A DNA stretch of 64,000 nucleotides from contig NZ_JACSQZ010000002.1 of assembly GCF_014836325.1 (NCBI RefSeq), positions 42,245 to 106,244 of the forward strand. Direction: 5' to 3'. The notes under the pieces are model-generated. The model was not told the DNA's origin. It searched no databases and saw only the letters and a program-made list of their open reading frames with translations. The translations under genes and the position numbers were made by a program. Of this stretch, positions 45,425-53,964 are shown in pieces; positions within the stretch are counted from its first letter, which is position 1; the number at the start of each line of letters is the position of its first letter. Origin of the DNA: Clostridium gallinarum. GTDB lineage: Bacteria; Bacillota; Clostridia; Clostridiales; Clostridiaceae.

Positions 45425-47509
45425 CTACATTTTAGATATATTTACTGCAACAGTCTTAAATGATGGTTCCTTTGAATATGGGTCATAAACTGATGGAGTA
45501 AGTGAATTTGTTTCAATATAATGCATAGGTGCATATATTTGATCTTTCTTTACATTTTCTGAATATACAACATTAAATTCATTACTATTTCCATTTTGAG
45601 ATGTTATCTTTACTCTTTCGTTCTCTTCAATATTTAATTCTTTTGCTAACTCTGGATTCATTAAAACATAAGATACTTTGCTATAAATCTTATTATGCTC
45701 TATTTCTCTTGATCTAACTTGAGTATGCCATTGTCCTACTGTTCCTCTTCCACTATTAAGTATATAAGGGAATTCAGCAGAAGTCTTATTTGGATTTTCT
45801 CTTACATCTTCAAATATAATCTTAGCTTTCTTAGAAGGTGTATAATAGTTTCCATCTTCATATAGTCTTCTTTCATCTTCTTCTAAAACTTGTCCTTCTT
45901 TAAATGGCCATTGAACACCCTTTGAACCACTCATATTTTCCCCTTCTAACATTTCATAAGTAACCCCAGTAATGTCACAAGGCATTCCCTTTGAACATTT
46001 CTTTAATAATTCAAAAGCATCTCTTGGAGTTTTCCAATTATCTAATAAACTTCCCATACCTAACTCTTCACCAATTTTGAAGAATATTTCGTAATCTGAA
46101 AGTTCTCCTTCTTCCTTAGGTATAACAGGATTAACCTTTGATAACCTACGCTCTGTATTTATAAGTACACCTTCTTTTTTAATTGCTGGAACAGATGGTA
46201 AGTATAAATCACAAAGTTTAGCTGTATCAGTGTCTTCATATATATCTTGAACAACTAAGAAATCTAAGTTTTTAGCTGCTTTAACAAATTCCTCATTATT
46301 AGCAAATGAATGTCTTGGATTTGTGCAAACTACCCATAATCCTTTAATCTCTCCTGAAATAGCTCTTTCTATTATTTCGTTATAAGGTATTGTTGGTTTA
46401 TCTATAAGATCTTCCTCTTTAACACCTAATGCTTCTGAAACTGCTTTTCTTCTTACAGGGTTATCAAAATCTCCACCGCCATAAAGTCCAGCAGTATTAC
46501 TAAATGCTCTTGATCCCATTGCGTTACATTGTCCTGTTAATGAGTTAGCTCCTGTCCCTGGTCTACCAATATTTCCAGTAATTAAAGCTAAATTAATTAT
46601 AGATTGAGCTGTTCTAACTGCTTCATATCCTTGGTTTACACCCATTGTCCACCAGAAAGATACTCTCTTACCATTATGTATTATTTCTGCTAACTCAAGA
46701 ACTCTTTCTTTAGAAATTCCAGTAACTTCTTCAACATTCTCTAAAGTAAATTTAGAAACGTGATTTTTAAAGTCTTCAAAACCTTCAGTATGTTCTTCTA
46801 TATACTTCTTATCAATCCAATTATTTCCGATTAATATATTTGCTAATGTATACATTAAAGTTAAATCAGATTTCGGTTTAATATCTATCCATAAATTTGA
46901 ATTTAATGCTGTTTCTGATTTTCTTGGATCTATTGTAATTATCTTTGCATCCTTATTTTTTCTTACTCTTCCCCAGAAAACTGGATGAGCAATTACAGGG
47001 TTTGCTCCAATGAAGATTATTGTATCTGAAAGTTCAGCATCATTTAATGTATATGGAGGTGCATCAAATCCAAAGCTTTGCTTGTGAGCTACTACAGATG
47101 TTGCCATACATAATCTTGTATTACCATCTCCATGCATTCCCATATAGTTTCTACCAACATGACCTAGTAAAGCCATTTCTTCAGTAGTCATTTGACCTGT
47201 ACTGATATATGCAACACTTTCTTTTCCATATTTATTTTGGATAGCTGTCATTTTTTCAGCGAATATCTTAATTCCTTCTTCCCAAGATATTTCCTTCATT
47301 TCTCCATTTTCAGATCTTAATAACGGACTCTTTCTTGCTTTAATCTTAGTTTGTTGCTTATCTAAATTTAAACCTTTTATACAACAAAAACCCTTATTAA
47401 TAGGATAATCCTTAGTAGGAGTAACTTTTTTTATTTCTCCACCTTCAACATGAAAGTCTAAATTACATGCTAATGCACATAAATTACAAGTTGATTGAAT
47501 CTTTTTCAT
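45425..47509 (-). CDS. narA: Molybdopterin-dependent nitrate reductase catalytic subunit, copy 2
   Basis: This 694-residue catalytic subunit is paralogous to the 35-37 kb gene. The cluster ligands are in STCNLCALACNLDFH plus KGFCCIKGLN. The probable Mo-ligand cysteine lies in GNTRLCMATSVVAHKQSFG, and the cofactor region contains GNIGRPGTGANSLTGQCNAMGSR. No export signal is present. The ATG at 47509 has GTGGAG about ten bases upstream and aligns with the copy 1 start, so 20 upstream residues of the open frame are excluded. Its promoter carries the CRP/FNR-type operator at -41.5. Confidence 0.93.
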   Translation of the reverse strand: MKKIQSTCNLCALACNLDFHVEGGEIKKVTPTKDYPINKGFCCIKGLNLDKQQTKIKARKSPLLRSENGEMKEISWEEGIKIFAEKMTAIQNKYGKESVAYISTGQMTTEEMALLGHVGRNYMGMHGDGNTRLCMATSVVAHKQSFGFDAPPYTLNDAELSDTIIFIGANPVIAHPVFWGRVRKNKDAKIITIDPRKSETALNSNLWIDIKPKSDLTLMYTLANILIGNNWIDKKYIEEHTEGFEDFKNHVSKFTLENVEEVTGISKERVLELAEIIHNGKRVSFWWTMGVNQGYEAVRTAQSIINLALITGNIGRPGTGANSLTGQCNAMGSRAFSNTAGLYGGGDFDNPVRRKAVSEALGVKEEDLIDKPTIPYNEIIERAISGEIKGLWVVCTNPRHSFANNEEFVKAAKNLDFLVVQDIYEDTDTAKLCDLYLPSVPAIKKEGVLINTERRLSKVNPVIPKEEGELSDYEIFFKIGEELGMGSLLDNWKTPRDAFELLKKCSKGMPCDITGVTYEMLEGENMSGSKGVQWPFKEGQVLEEDERRLYEDGNYYTPSKKAKIIFEDVRENPNKTSAEFPYILNSGRGTVGQWHTQVRSREIEHNKIYSKVSYVLMNPELAKELNIEENERVKITSQNGNSNEFNVVYSENVKKDQIYAPMHYIETNSLTPSVYDPYSKEPSFKTVAVNISKM

Positions 47510-47559
47510 ATGTCTTACATCTCCACTTCTAATCTTAGAAATTTCTTTATACTGAATGT

Positions 47560-47602
47560 ATTTTAACATTTATAAAAAATATAAACTGTGATAATTATCA
47601 CA
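47560..47602 (-). promoter_or_regulatory. CRP/FNR-family operator and promoter of the upstream nar cassette
   Basis: The palindrome TGTGATAATTATCACA (47587-47602) is centred at 47594.5. On the minus strand a TAAAAT -10 element (47565-47560) predicts a start near 47553, placing the operator centre at -41.5, the class II activation position. No good -35 element exists, as expected for an activator-dependent promoter. Confidence 0.8.
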
Positions 47603-47707
47603 CTAAAAACATTTTTGTTATTTTATTAACAAAAGTACTAAAATAAAATATAACGTATTTAATATTATTTCATTGATTCTTTATATTCTTATTTTAACTA
47701 TAACATA

Positions 47708-47744
47708 AAAATAAAAGGATCAATTCGCTTGACCCTTTTATTTT
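47708..47744 (-). terminator. Terminator of the amidohydrolase gene
   Basis: A 16-position stem (47708-47723 with 47729-47744, one mismatch) around a TTCGC loop includes the last codons of the amidohydrolase. The minus strand continues with A/T-rich sequence. Confidence 0.75.
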
Positions 47745-49342
47745 GAATAAACACATTTTCCATCTACATAGGTTTTCAATACTTGAATATCTTTAATCTT
47801 ATAAATATCTTGTTTCATAGGATTATGATCTAATAATACAAAATCAGCTACTTTCCCTACTTCAATAGAACCTTTTTCATTTTCTTCAAATGATGCATAG
47901 GCTCCGTTTATTGTATAAGATTCAAGTGCTTCTTCCACACTTAAAGCTTCCTTTATGACGTATGGACCTTCCCCATTTAATGTTTTTCTAGTTACTGCGC
48001 ATTGGATTCCATTTAATACATTTGGTAATTCTACAGGGCAATCTGACCCATTTGAAGCATGATTATAATCAAATAACGTTTTAAAAGCATAACTGCTCTC
48101 ACTTTTCTTTTTCCCAATACGCTCTTCTACGATTTTGATATCATAATCTAAGAAAATTGATTGAATATAAGCTTGAAGTTTCATTTGTTTAAAACGTTCT
48201 AATTGATCAGGACGTGTAATTTGACAGTGTACAATACCATGACGATGATTTTGACGAGGATGTTTTTCTAATGTATATTTATAAGAATCCAAAACCATTT
48301 CACAGGCCTGATCTCCAATCGCATGGATAGCCACTTGCATTTTATTACTTGATGCATAATCCACCATTTCATTTAAAGTATCTTGATCAAATGTTTTAAT
48401 TCCTTTAACCATTGGATCATCATTATAGGGTTCACTCATCAAGGCTGTACGGGCTCCTAATGAACCATCTATTAATAATTTTAATGGTCCAATTTTAAAA
48501 TAAGAAGAACCTACACCAGTACTATACCCCGCATCTATAAATTCTTTTAAATCCTCTAAATTGGTAACTTGTGATTGCTCATAGATTTTAACCGTCATTT
48601 TCCCTTCTTTTTCTAGTTGCTTATAAGCTTCTAAGACATGATCTTTATCTCCAAAAACTAGAAAATCATCAGTTTGAGCAGATGTAATTCCATAAGCATT
48701 TAAAGAACTAAATGCATGCTGAAGCATTATTTTAATTTCTTGAACACTAGGCTTAGGTATACCATTAGTAATAAGTTCTATTGCATTTTCTTTAAATATA
48801 CCATTTAACTTACTATTTTCAATCTCAAATTCGCCACCTTCAACAGATGTTAATGTTTCATCTAATCCTAACATTTCTAAAGCTTTTGAATTACATACAC
48901 AAATATGTCCACAAGCACGTGTAATCACAATCGGATGTTTAGTTGATACTTGATCTAAATCATAACGCTTAGGAAAACGATGCACATCTTCAAAATAATC
49001 ATTATTCCATCCCCAACCTTTTACCCAACTATTTTCTGGAATATTATAAATTTCAATATGTTCTTTTAAACATTCCAATATCTCTTTTAAAGATTTTGTT
49101 GCATTAGCTAAATTGGCTGAAGTGAGAGTATTTCCATAATGTAATACGTGCATATGACTATCATTAAATCCCGCTGTAACAAAACACTTATCTAAATCAA
49201 TCATCTCACTTCCTTCTTCTTGATAAGACAAAGCCCCTTCTTGATCTCCCACATAAATAAAGCGACCATCTTCTTCTACAAAACTATTTACATACCCTTG
49301 AGTAATGGTATAAATATCTCCATTAATATAAATTTTCTTCAT
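47738..49342 (-). CDS. YtcJ-like amidohydrolase with foreign codon usage
   Basis: This 534-residue cytoplasmic metal-dependent hydrolase belongs to the YtcJ branch of the amidohydrolase superfamily. Metal ligands are in FNDSHMHVLHYG (about residue 63), AIHAIGDQA (about 340), RHGIVHCQ and the aspartate of ASNGSDCPVE (about 435). The substrate is unknown; related enzymes act on formamides, exoenzyme-type amides or cyclic compounds. Codon use is unlike its neighbours: arginines in stretches such as ITRPDQLERF, HPRQNHRHG and HRFPKRYDL are encoded by CGT/CGC rather than AGA. This suggests recent acquisition. GGAGG precedes the ATG, and it is monocistronic. Confidence 0.85.
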   Translation of the reverse strand: MKKIYINGDIYTITQGYVNSFVEEDGRFIYVGDQEGALSYQEEGSEMIDLDKCFVTAGFNDSHMHVLHYGNTLTSANLANATKSLKEILECLKEHIEIYNIPENSWVKGWGWNNDYFEDVHRFPKRYDLDQVSTKHPIVITRACGHICVCNSKALEMLGLDETLTSVEGGEFEIENSKLNGIFKENAIELITNGIPKPSVQEIKIMLQHAFSSLNAYGITSAQTDDFLVFGDKDHVLEAYKQLEKEGKMTVKIYEQSQVTNLEDLKEFIDAGYSTGVGSSYFKIGPLKLLIDGSLGARTALMSEPYNDDPMVKGIKTFDQDTLNEMVDYASSNKMQVAIHAIGDQACEMVLDSYKYTLEKHPRQNHRHGIVHCQITRPDQLERFKQMKLQAYIQSIFLDYDIKIVEERIGKKKSESSYAFKTLFDYNHASNGSDCPVELPNVLNGIQCAVTRKTLNGEGPYVIKEALSVEEALESYTINGAYASFEENEKGSIEVGKVADFVLLDHNPMKQDIYKIKDIQVLKTYVDGKCVYSK

Positions 49343-49401
49343 ATTCCCTCCAACGTTATATGTTATATATTATATTTAATTAGTTCAATTTTAAAAATTA
49401 A

Positions 49402-49445
49402 AAGCTATAACAATCAAACTCTAAAAAGTTATCCTGTTATAGCTT
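49402..49445 (-). terminator. Terminator after the ABC transporter operon
   Basis: AAGCTATAACA (49402-49412) pairs with TGTTATAGCTT (49435-49445) around a 22-base loop. On the minus strand it is followed by TTTTAATTTTT. Confidence 0.65.
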
Positions 49446-50048
49446 CTAATTTATATATACTACCTCTTTTATAACAGGATTATCCTTAATCAAAATATAC
49501 TTATCAGCAAATTCTCTTACTTCATTTATATCATGACTAATTATTATTACTGTTTTTTGTTTTTTCTTAAAATAATCTTTTAAGAAATATATAATTTTTT
49601 CTTTATTATACTTATCTAAACCTTTAAAAGGCTCATCCATAATAAATATATCACCATCAAATAATATTGCTCTTGCAATATTAATTCTTTGCTTCATTCC
49701 TCCACTAAGTTCATGAGGAAAAAGGCTTTCTATTCCATTTAAATTCATATTCCTTAATACTTCTTCTATATATTTATTCCTATCTTCTTTTTTATATTTA
49801 TTCTTTATAACTAACTCTAAATTTCTATACACATTTTTCCATGGTATGAGTCTACTTTCTTGATATACTACACTTACTTTTTCACCTTTTAATAATAATT
49901 GATCTTTTATATATTTTATTAACGTAGTTTTTCCTACACCTGACTCCCCCATTATAAAATTAATAGAGTTTTTTTCAAAAGATATAGAAAAGTCTTTATA
50001 TAATTCTTTTTCTTCAAAGAATATGTTTATATTACTAAAATCAATCAA
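49446..50048 (-). CDS. NitT/TauT-type ABC transporter ATP-binding protein
   Basis: This 200-residue ATPase has Walker A as FIMGESGVGKTTLIKYI (about residue 35), the signature HELSGGMKQRINIARAI (about 115) and Walker B DIFIMDEPFKGLD. At 200 residues it lacks the C-terminal extension of the usual 250-residue SsuB/TauB/NrtD proteins, so it is a minimal nucleotide-binding domain. Its start overlaps the permease gene by eight bases. It is the last gene of the binding protein-permease-ATPase operon. Confidence 0.9.
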   Translation of the reverse strand: MIDFSNINIFFEEKELYKDFSISFEKNSINFIMGESGVGKTTLIKYIKDQLLLKGEKVSVVYQESRLIPWKNVYRNLELVIKNKYKKEDRNKYIEEVLRNMNLNGIESLFPHELSGGMKQRINIARAILFDGDIFIMDEPFKGLDKYNKEKIIYFLKDYFKKKQKTVIIISHDINEVREFADKYILIKDNPVIKEVVYIN

Positions 50049-50808
50049 TTAAGTATCTCCCGCCTTTTAAAGATTTATTGATAAAGAGCAAAATTATTTT
50101 ATCTATTATAAAGCATAAAACTGCAACAATAATTATCCAAGCAAATATTCCTGAAGTACTAAAATTAATTTTCTCCTTCTGTATTGCAGTACCAATTCCA
50201 TAGTTTGGCTGTCCAAATACTTCTCCTGCTATTACAACCTTAAAAACTAATGAAAATACTGATGTTGCAATTTGAGAAATACTTATTATAATAAATTGAA
50301 TATGTAGATTAAATAATTTCGTAAGAAAACCCAAATTAAAAGAATTCATCATTTCTTCTAAATTTTTATTAGAATTTAAAATAGAATTTATGACACTTTC
50401 ATATAAAATAGGAAAAGCAATTACTATTCCTATTAAATATGGTGCATAATTTTTATTTACCCAAATTAAAGCAATTAATATAAAAGCAATAGTAGGTATA
50501 GACTTTAAAATAGAATTTATAGGATAAAAGAAGTTATACGCTATTTTATTAAAACCTGAGACAATTCCTAAAAAAATTGCTAGCACTAGAGCAATAAAAA
50601 AACTAGCTCCCCCTCTTAATAATGAATAACCTATATTTTTAATAAAATCATTCTTTATTACTATTACTACAATTTCTTTTAAGACTTTATTTATTCTCGG
50701 CAAATAAATATCATTATTTATTACATTTGCTAAAACTCCCCATAATAAAATAATTAAAATTATTGATATAAAAATAAGTTTATTATCCTTCATAGAAGAA
50801 GTTTTCAT
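50041..50808 (-). CDS. NitT/TauT-type ABC transporter permease
   Basis: This 255-residue membrane protein has about six transmembrane segments and the BPD-transporter-1 EAA-like loop (NLEEMMNSFNLGFLTKLFNLHI). The family motif FFYPINSILKSIPTIAFILIALIW is present. The ATG at 50808 lies inside the 3' end of the binding-protein gene (26-base overlap). A second in-frame ATG at 50793 is possible but lacks a better ribosome site. Confidence 0.9.
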   Translation of the reverse strand: MKTSSMKDNKLIFISIILIILLWGVLANVINNDIYLPRINKVLKEIVVIVIKNDFIKNIGYSLLRGGASFFIALVLAIFLGIVSGFNKIAYNFFYPINSILKSIPTIAFILIALIWVNKNYAPYLIGIVIAFPILYESVINSILNSNKNLEEMMNSFNLGFLTKLFNLHIQFIIISISQIATSVFSLVFKVVIAGEVFGQPNYGIGTAIQKEKINFSTSGIFAWIIIVAVLCFIIDKIILLFINKSLKGGRYLID

Positions 50809-51763
50809 CTGGTAATTTTTCTCCTATCGATTTTGCATTTTCACTTTCTAAAACTTTATAATAATTTATATAATCTTCTTTATTATCTTTTGCTTTTACA
50901 AATGCTATACTACTATTTTTTATTGATTTTTCCAATATTGCTTCCTCAACTTGAGATCCATTATCTATAGAATATTTTGCAGCATCATTGTTATTCTCAT
51001 TTACCCAATTAGTTGAACTTAAAATTTCTTCTGTTAATTTTTTCATAAAATCTTTGTTTTCATTTATCAATTCTTCTTTTACTATTAAACTTGATTGTGG
51101 AAATCCAGTTTCACTATTAAATTTTTCCTTCCATAAATCATTTAAACTTGCAATTACTTTTATATTAGAATTCTTACTCAATATTGTTGTTAATGCAGGT
51201 TCTGGAACTACTGCATATTTTGCTTTTCCTCCTAAAATAGCTGGTGCTAATTCTGTAGGTCCTCCAACATAACTTAAGGTAACATTTTCTATATTACTTT
51301 CCTTTAAAAGAGCTTTAAACACTATATCAGGAGTTAGTCCACTTCCAATATTATATACTTCCTTTCCATTTAAATCTTCAAAGGATATATCACCTTCAGC
51401 TGATACTAAATATAAAGCTCCTAGCCCTGTTGTTCCTACAAGTTTATATCCTAATCCCTTATTATACGCTTGAAGAGCTAAATTAGATGGAACTATTGCT
51501 ATATCTGGTTCTCCTTTCATTACAGCTGTAGCTAAAGTATCAGCTGTATTTTCAATGGAATAATTAATATTATAATTATCATCTACTTGAATATTTTCTT
51601 TTATCATTTTAGATATTGCTGTAGCTGGAACTCCATTTGGAGCAATAAAAGATACTTCCTTTTTTAAAACATTAACATCTTCTTTCTTATCGCATCCTAC
51701 AATAGCTATCATCATAAAAACTGATAAGAATAAACTTAATATAATTTTACTATTCTTTTTCAT
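50783..51763 (-). CDS. NitT/TauT-type ABC transporter substrate-binding lipoprotein
   Basis: This 326-residue lipoprotein has a signal peptide with lipobox IAIVGC (Cys about residue 24), then a two-lobe SBP fold. It begins VSFIAPNGVPATAISKMI, a common start of the NMT1/thiamine-pyrimidine or sulfonate/nitrate clade, with DIAIVPSNLALQAYNKG and VVPEPALTTIL further on. The true ligand is not readable from sequence. Proximity to the nar island makes nitrate conceivable but unproven, and the operon carries no CRP/FNR-type operator. GGAGG precedes the ATG. Confidence 0.88.
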   Translation of the reverse strand: MKKNSKIILSLFLSVFMMIAIVGCDKKEDVNVLKKEVSFIAPNGVPATAISKMIKENIQVDDNYNINYSIENTADTLATAVMKGEPDIAIVPSNLALQAYNKGLGYKLVGTTGLGALYLVSAEGDISFEDLNGKEVYNIGSGLTPDIVFKALLKESNIENVTLSYVGGPTELAPAILGGKAKYAVVPEPALTTILSKNSNIKVIASLNDLWKEKFNSETGFPQSSLIVKEELINENKDFMKKLTEEILSSTNWVNENNNDAAKYSIDNGSQVEEAILEKSIKNSSIAFVKAKDNKEDYINYYKVLESENAKSIGEKLPDENFFYEG

Positions 51764-51927
51764 AATATCCCCTCCTATTTATTCCATTATATCATTTTTT
51801 TAGTGTTTATAAAATATTATAAAAAATACATTCGTTATCAAAGGTTATTTTATACTTCTTAATAAGTTAGTGTTATTGGCTTTAGTATGTATTATATCTA
51901 TACTATATTTTTAGTGGATAAAGATTT

Positions 51928-51960
51928 AGCCTTAAAGTTTAATTTGTAAACTTTAAGGCT
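51928..51960 (-). terminator. Terminator of rnz
   Basis: AGCCTTAAAGTTTA (51928-51941) pairs perfectly with TAAACTTTAAGGCT (51947-51960) around an ATTTG loop. It includes the rnz stop codon. Confidence 0.8.
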
Positions 51961-52880
51961 TTTGTAATTCCATCTTCTCCAATTATAGTATTTTTAAATA
52001 TAGATTTTGCATTATCTATAAAATCCTTTGGTTCATTTATTGAAGGACTAAAATGAGTAAGTAGTAATTCATTTACTCTTCCTTTATAAGCTAGGCTAGC
52101 TGCTTCTCTAAATGTCATATGTTTGTTTTTAATAGCTTTATTTATATCTTCATCGCTACCATAGGTTCCTTCACATATAAAAAGATCACTCTCTCTTACT
52201 AAATCTATTATTTCATCTATTGGTCTTGTATCTGTAACATAACTTAATTTTATCCCTCTTCTTTCATCTCCTAAAACCATAGAACTTTTATAAGTTACTC
52301 CATTAAATTCAACACTCTCTTCCCTTTGAAGTTTACTCCATAATTCTTTTGGAACCTTCATTTGCAAAGCTTTTTCTAAATTGAATTTTCTTCTTCTTTT
52401 AAAGTATAAGCTATATCCTAAACAAGGAGATGAATGATCAAGCTCTTTAGTATTTAAAACAAATTCACATCTATCATTACTACTTAATTCTATTAAATCT
52501 TTATTAAATACAAACTCTAGCTTTTTAGGATTTTCTATTACTTTTAATTCATAGGGTAAATATTTAAATAAAACACTAAGCCCATTTATAACTTCATTTA
52601 TTCCACTTGGTCCAATAAGAATTAAAGGTTCTGTTCTACCACTATTACCTATAGTTGAAAGAAGTCCTGGAAGTCCAACAATATGATCTCCATGCGCATG
52701 AGTTATTAGAATTATATCTATTGATTTAAATCCTAATTTATTTTTTCTTATTGCAACTTGTGTTCCTTCTCCAGAATCTATTAATATTTTTCTTCCATTT
52801 ATATTAATAAAAAGAGATGATAAATGTCTATTAGGCATAGGCATTCCACCACCACATCCAAGTAAAGTTAAATCTATCAT
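51939..52880 (-). CDS. rnz: Ribonuclease Z (tRNase Z)
   Basis: This 313-residue metallo-beta-lactamase-fold endonuclease removes 3' trailers from tRNA precursors. The signature [18 protein letters not shown] (HxHxDH, about residue 62) is present. Other zinc histidines lie in [11 protein letters not shown] and LTHFSPSI, and the aspartate in YVTDTRP. The N-terminus [22 protein letters not shown] is typical. The ATG at 52880 has GGGGTG upstream; the frame's first nine residues before it are part of the repeat region and are excluded. Confidence 0.93.
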   Translation of the reverse strand: MIDLTLLGCGGGMPMPNRHLSSLFININGRKILIDSGEGTQVAIRKNKLGFKSIDIILITHAHGDHIVGLPGLLSTIGNSGRTEPLILIGPSGINEVINGLSVLFKYLPYELKVIENPKKLEFVFNKDLIELSSNDRCEFVLNTKELDHSSPCLGYSLYFKRRRKFNLEKALQMKVPKELWSKLQREESVEFNGVTYKSSMVLGDERRGIKLSYVTDTRPIDEIIDLVRESDLFICEGTYGSDEDINKAIKNKHMTFREAASLAYKGRVNELLLTHFSPSINEPKDFIDNAKSIFKNTIIGEDGITKALKFTN

Positions 52881-52889
52881 AATACACCC

Positions 52890-53135
52890 CTTAGTGTGCT
52901 GAAGCACAATGTAAAATTAAAAATTAAGAATTAAAAATTAAGGAAAAAACTCCTTTCGGAGTTTTAGAAGTAAATTATATAGTGAGCTGCAAAAGCAGCT
53001 CACTATTAAAATATATAATATAAATTCAAATATCATCAAAGTAATTTTAACCAAATTACTTAAAGTTTATTTATTTTAGAAACTCCTGAGGAGTTTCATC
53101 ATTCATTTTACATTCTACATTTTAAATTTTTCATT
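52890..53135. repeat. AT-rich hairpin-bearing repeat region B (largest copy)
   Basis: The gap between rnz and deoD is a chain of hairpins: TGTGC/GCACA (about 52895-52908), AACTCC/GGAGTT (about 52949-52964), and the 10-bp AGTGAGCTGC/GCAGCTCACT (52981-53004). AGTAATTT/AAATTACT (about 53040-53061) and AAACTCC/GGAGTTT (about 53081-53097) follow. Both ends carry oppositely oriented AT-rich repeats (AAAATTAAAAATTAAGAATT and its inverse). The GTAATT hairpin and the AT-rich ends recur at 57.7 and 63.0 kb. It looks like a non-autonomous mobile or composite intergenic repeat with no coding capacity. The CTCC/GGAG hairpin may terminate deoD. Confidence 0.65.
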
Positions 53136-53844
53136 ATTTAGCTAATTCTAATGCTATTTCCATCATATCTGTAAAGCTTTCTTGTCTTTCTTCTGGAGTA
53201 GTTTCTATTCCTTTAAAAACATGATCTGAAATAGTTAATATTGCTAATGCTTCAACATTATATTTAGCTGCAAGAGTATATAACTCTGCACTTTCCATTT
53301 CTATTGCTAAACAACCATATTCAGCCCAAAGTTTTGCTCCTCCAACATTTGTATCATCGTAAAACAAATCTGATGATAGTACATTACCAACTTTTATATT
53401 TAAACCTTTTTCTTTTCCTTTATTATATGCATCTAATAAAAGATCAAAGTTTGCTGTTGGTGCATAATCCATTCCCATAAATCTTCTTTTATTTATTCCT
53501 GAATTAGTAGATGCACTTTGAGCTAAAACTATATCTCTTACATTAACATTATCATTAATTGAACCAGCAGATCCAATTCTTATAAGTCTTTTTACTCCAT
53601 AAAATCTTATTAGTTCATTTACATAAATTGAGTGAGATGGTAACCCCATTCCTGTTCCTTGTACAGATATTCTTTTTCCCTTATAAGTACCTGTATAACC
53701 ATACATTCCTCTTACATTATTATAGCAAACTGGATTTTCCAAGTAAGTTTCAGCTATAAATTTAGCTCTTAGTGGATCTCCAGGTAATAGGACTGTTTCT
53801 GCTATATCTCCTTCATTGGCCATTATGTGTAAATGCTTTGACAT
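53134..53844 (-). CDS. deoD: Purine-nucleoside phosphorylase, DeoD type
   Basis: This 236-residue hexameric-type phosphorylase splits purine (deoxy)nucleosides with phosphate in salvage. It starts [31 protein letters not shown], the DeoD phosphate- and base-site signature. It continues with [44 protein letters not shown] and [10 protein letters not shown], which carries the catalytic aspartate. Length is typical. AGGAGG precedes the ATG, and the gene appears monocistronic. Confidence 0.97.
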   Translation of the reverse strand: MSKHLHIMANEGDIAETVLLPGDPLRAKFIAETYLENPVCYNNVRGMYGYTGTYKGKRISVQGTGMGLPSHSIYVNELIRFYGVKRLIRIGSAGSINDNVNVRDIVLAQSASTNSGINKRRFMGMDYAPTANFDLLLDAYNKGKEKGLNIKVGNVLSSDLFYDDTNVGGAKLWAEYGCLAIEMESAELYTLAAKYNVEALAILTISDHVFKGIETTPEERQESFTDMMEIALELAK

Positions 53845-53935
53845 ATTAAATGCCTCCTAACTTATATTTATATAATGCTTTTTAAGCATTAATTTTATTA
53901 TATACTTATATTAAAATTTAAAAAAGAGGATAAAT

Positions 53936-53962
53936 AAAAGTACTTATTTTGCACTTTTAAAT
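53936..53962 (-). terminator. Terminator of folC
   Basis: AAAAGT and ACTTTT flank an imperfect stem (AAAGTACTTATTTTGCACTTT). The minus strand continues with TTTTATTTA just after the folC stop. Confidence 0.6.
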
Positions 53963-53964
53963 TA

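Noticed and set aside
35365..47509. Periplasmic (Nap-type) location for the nitrate reductases
   Set aside because: Neither catalytic subunit nor ferredoxin subunit has a twin-arginine or other signal peptide, so both complexes are cytoplasmic.
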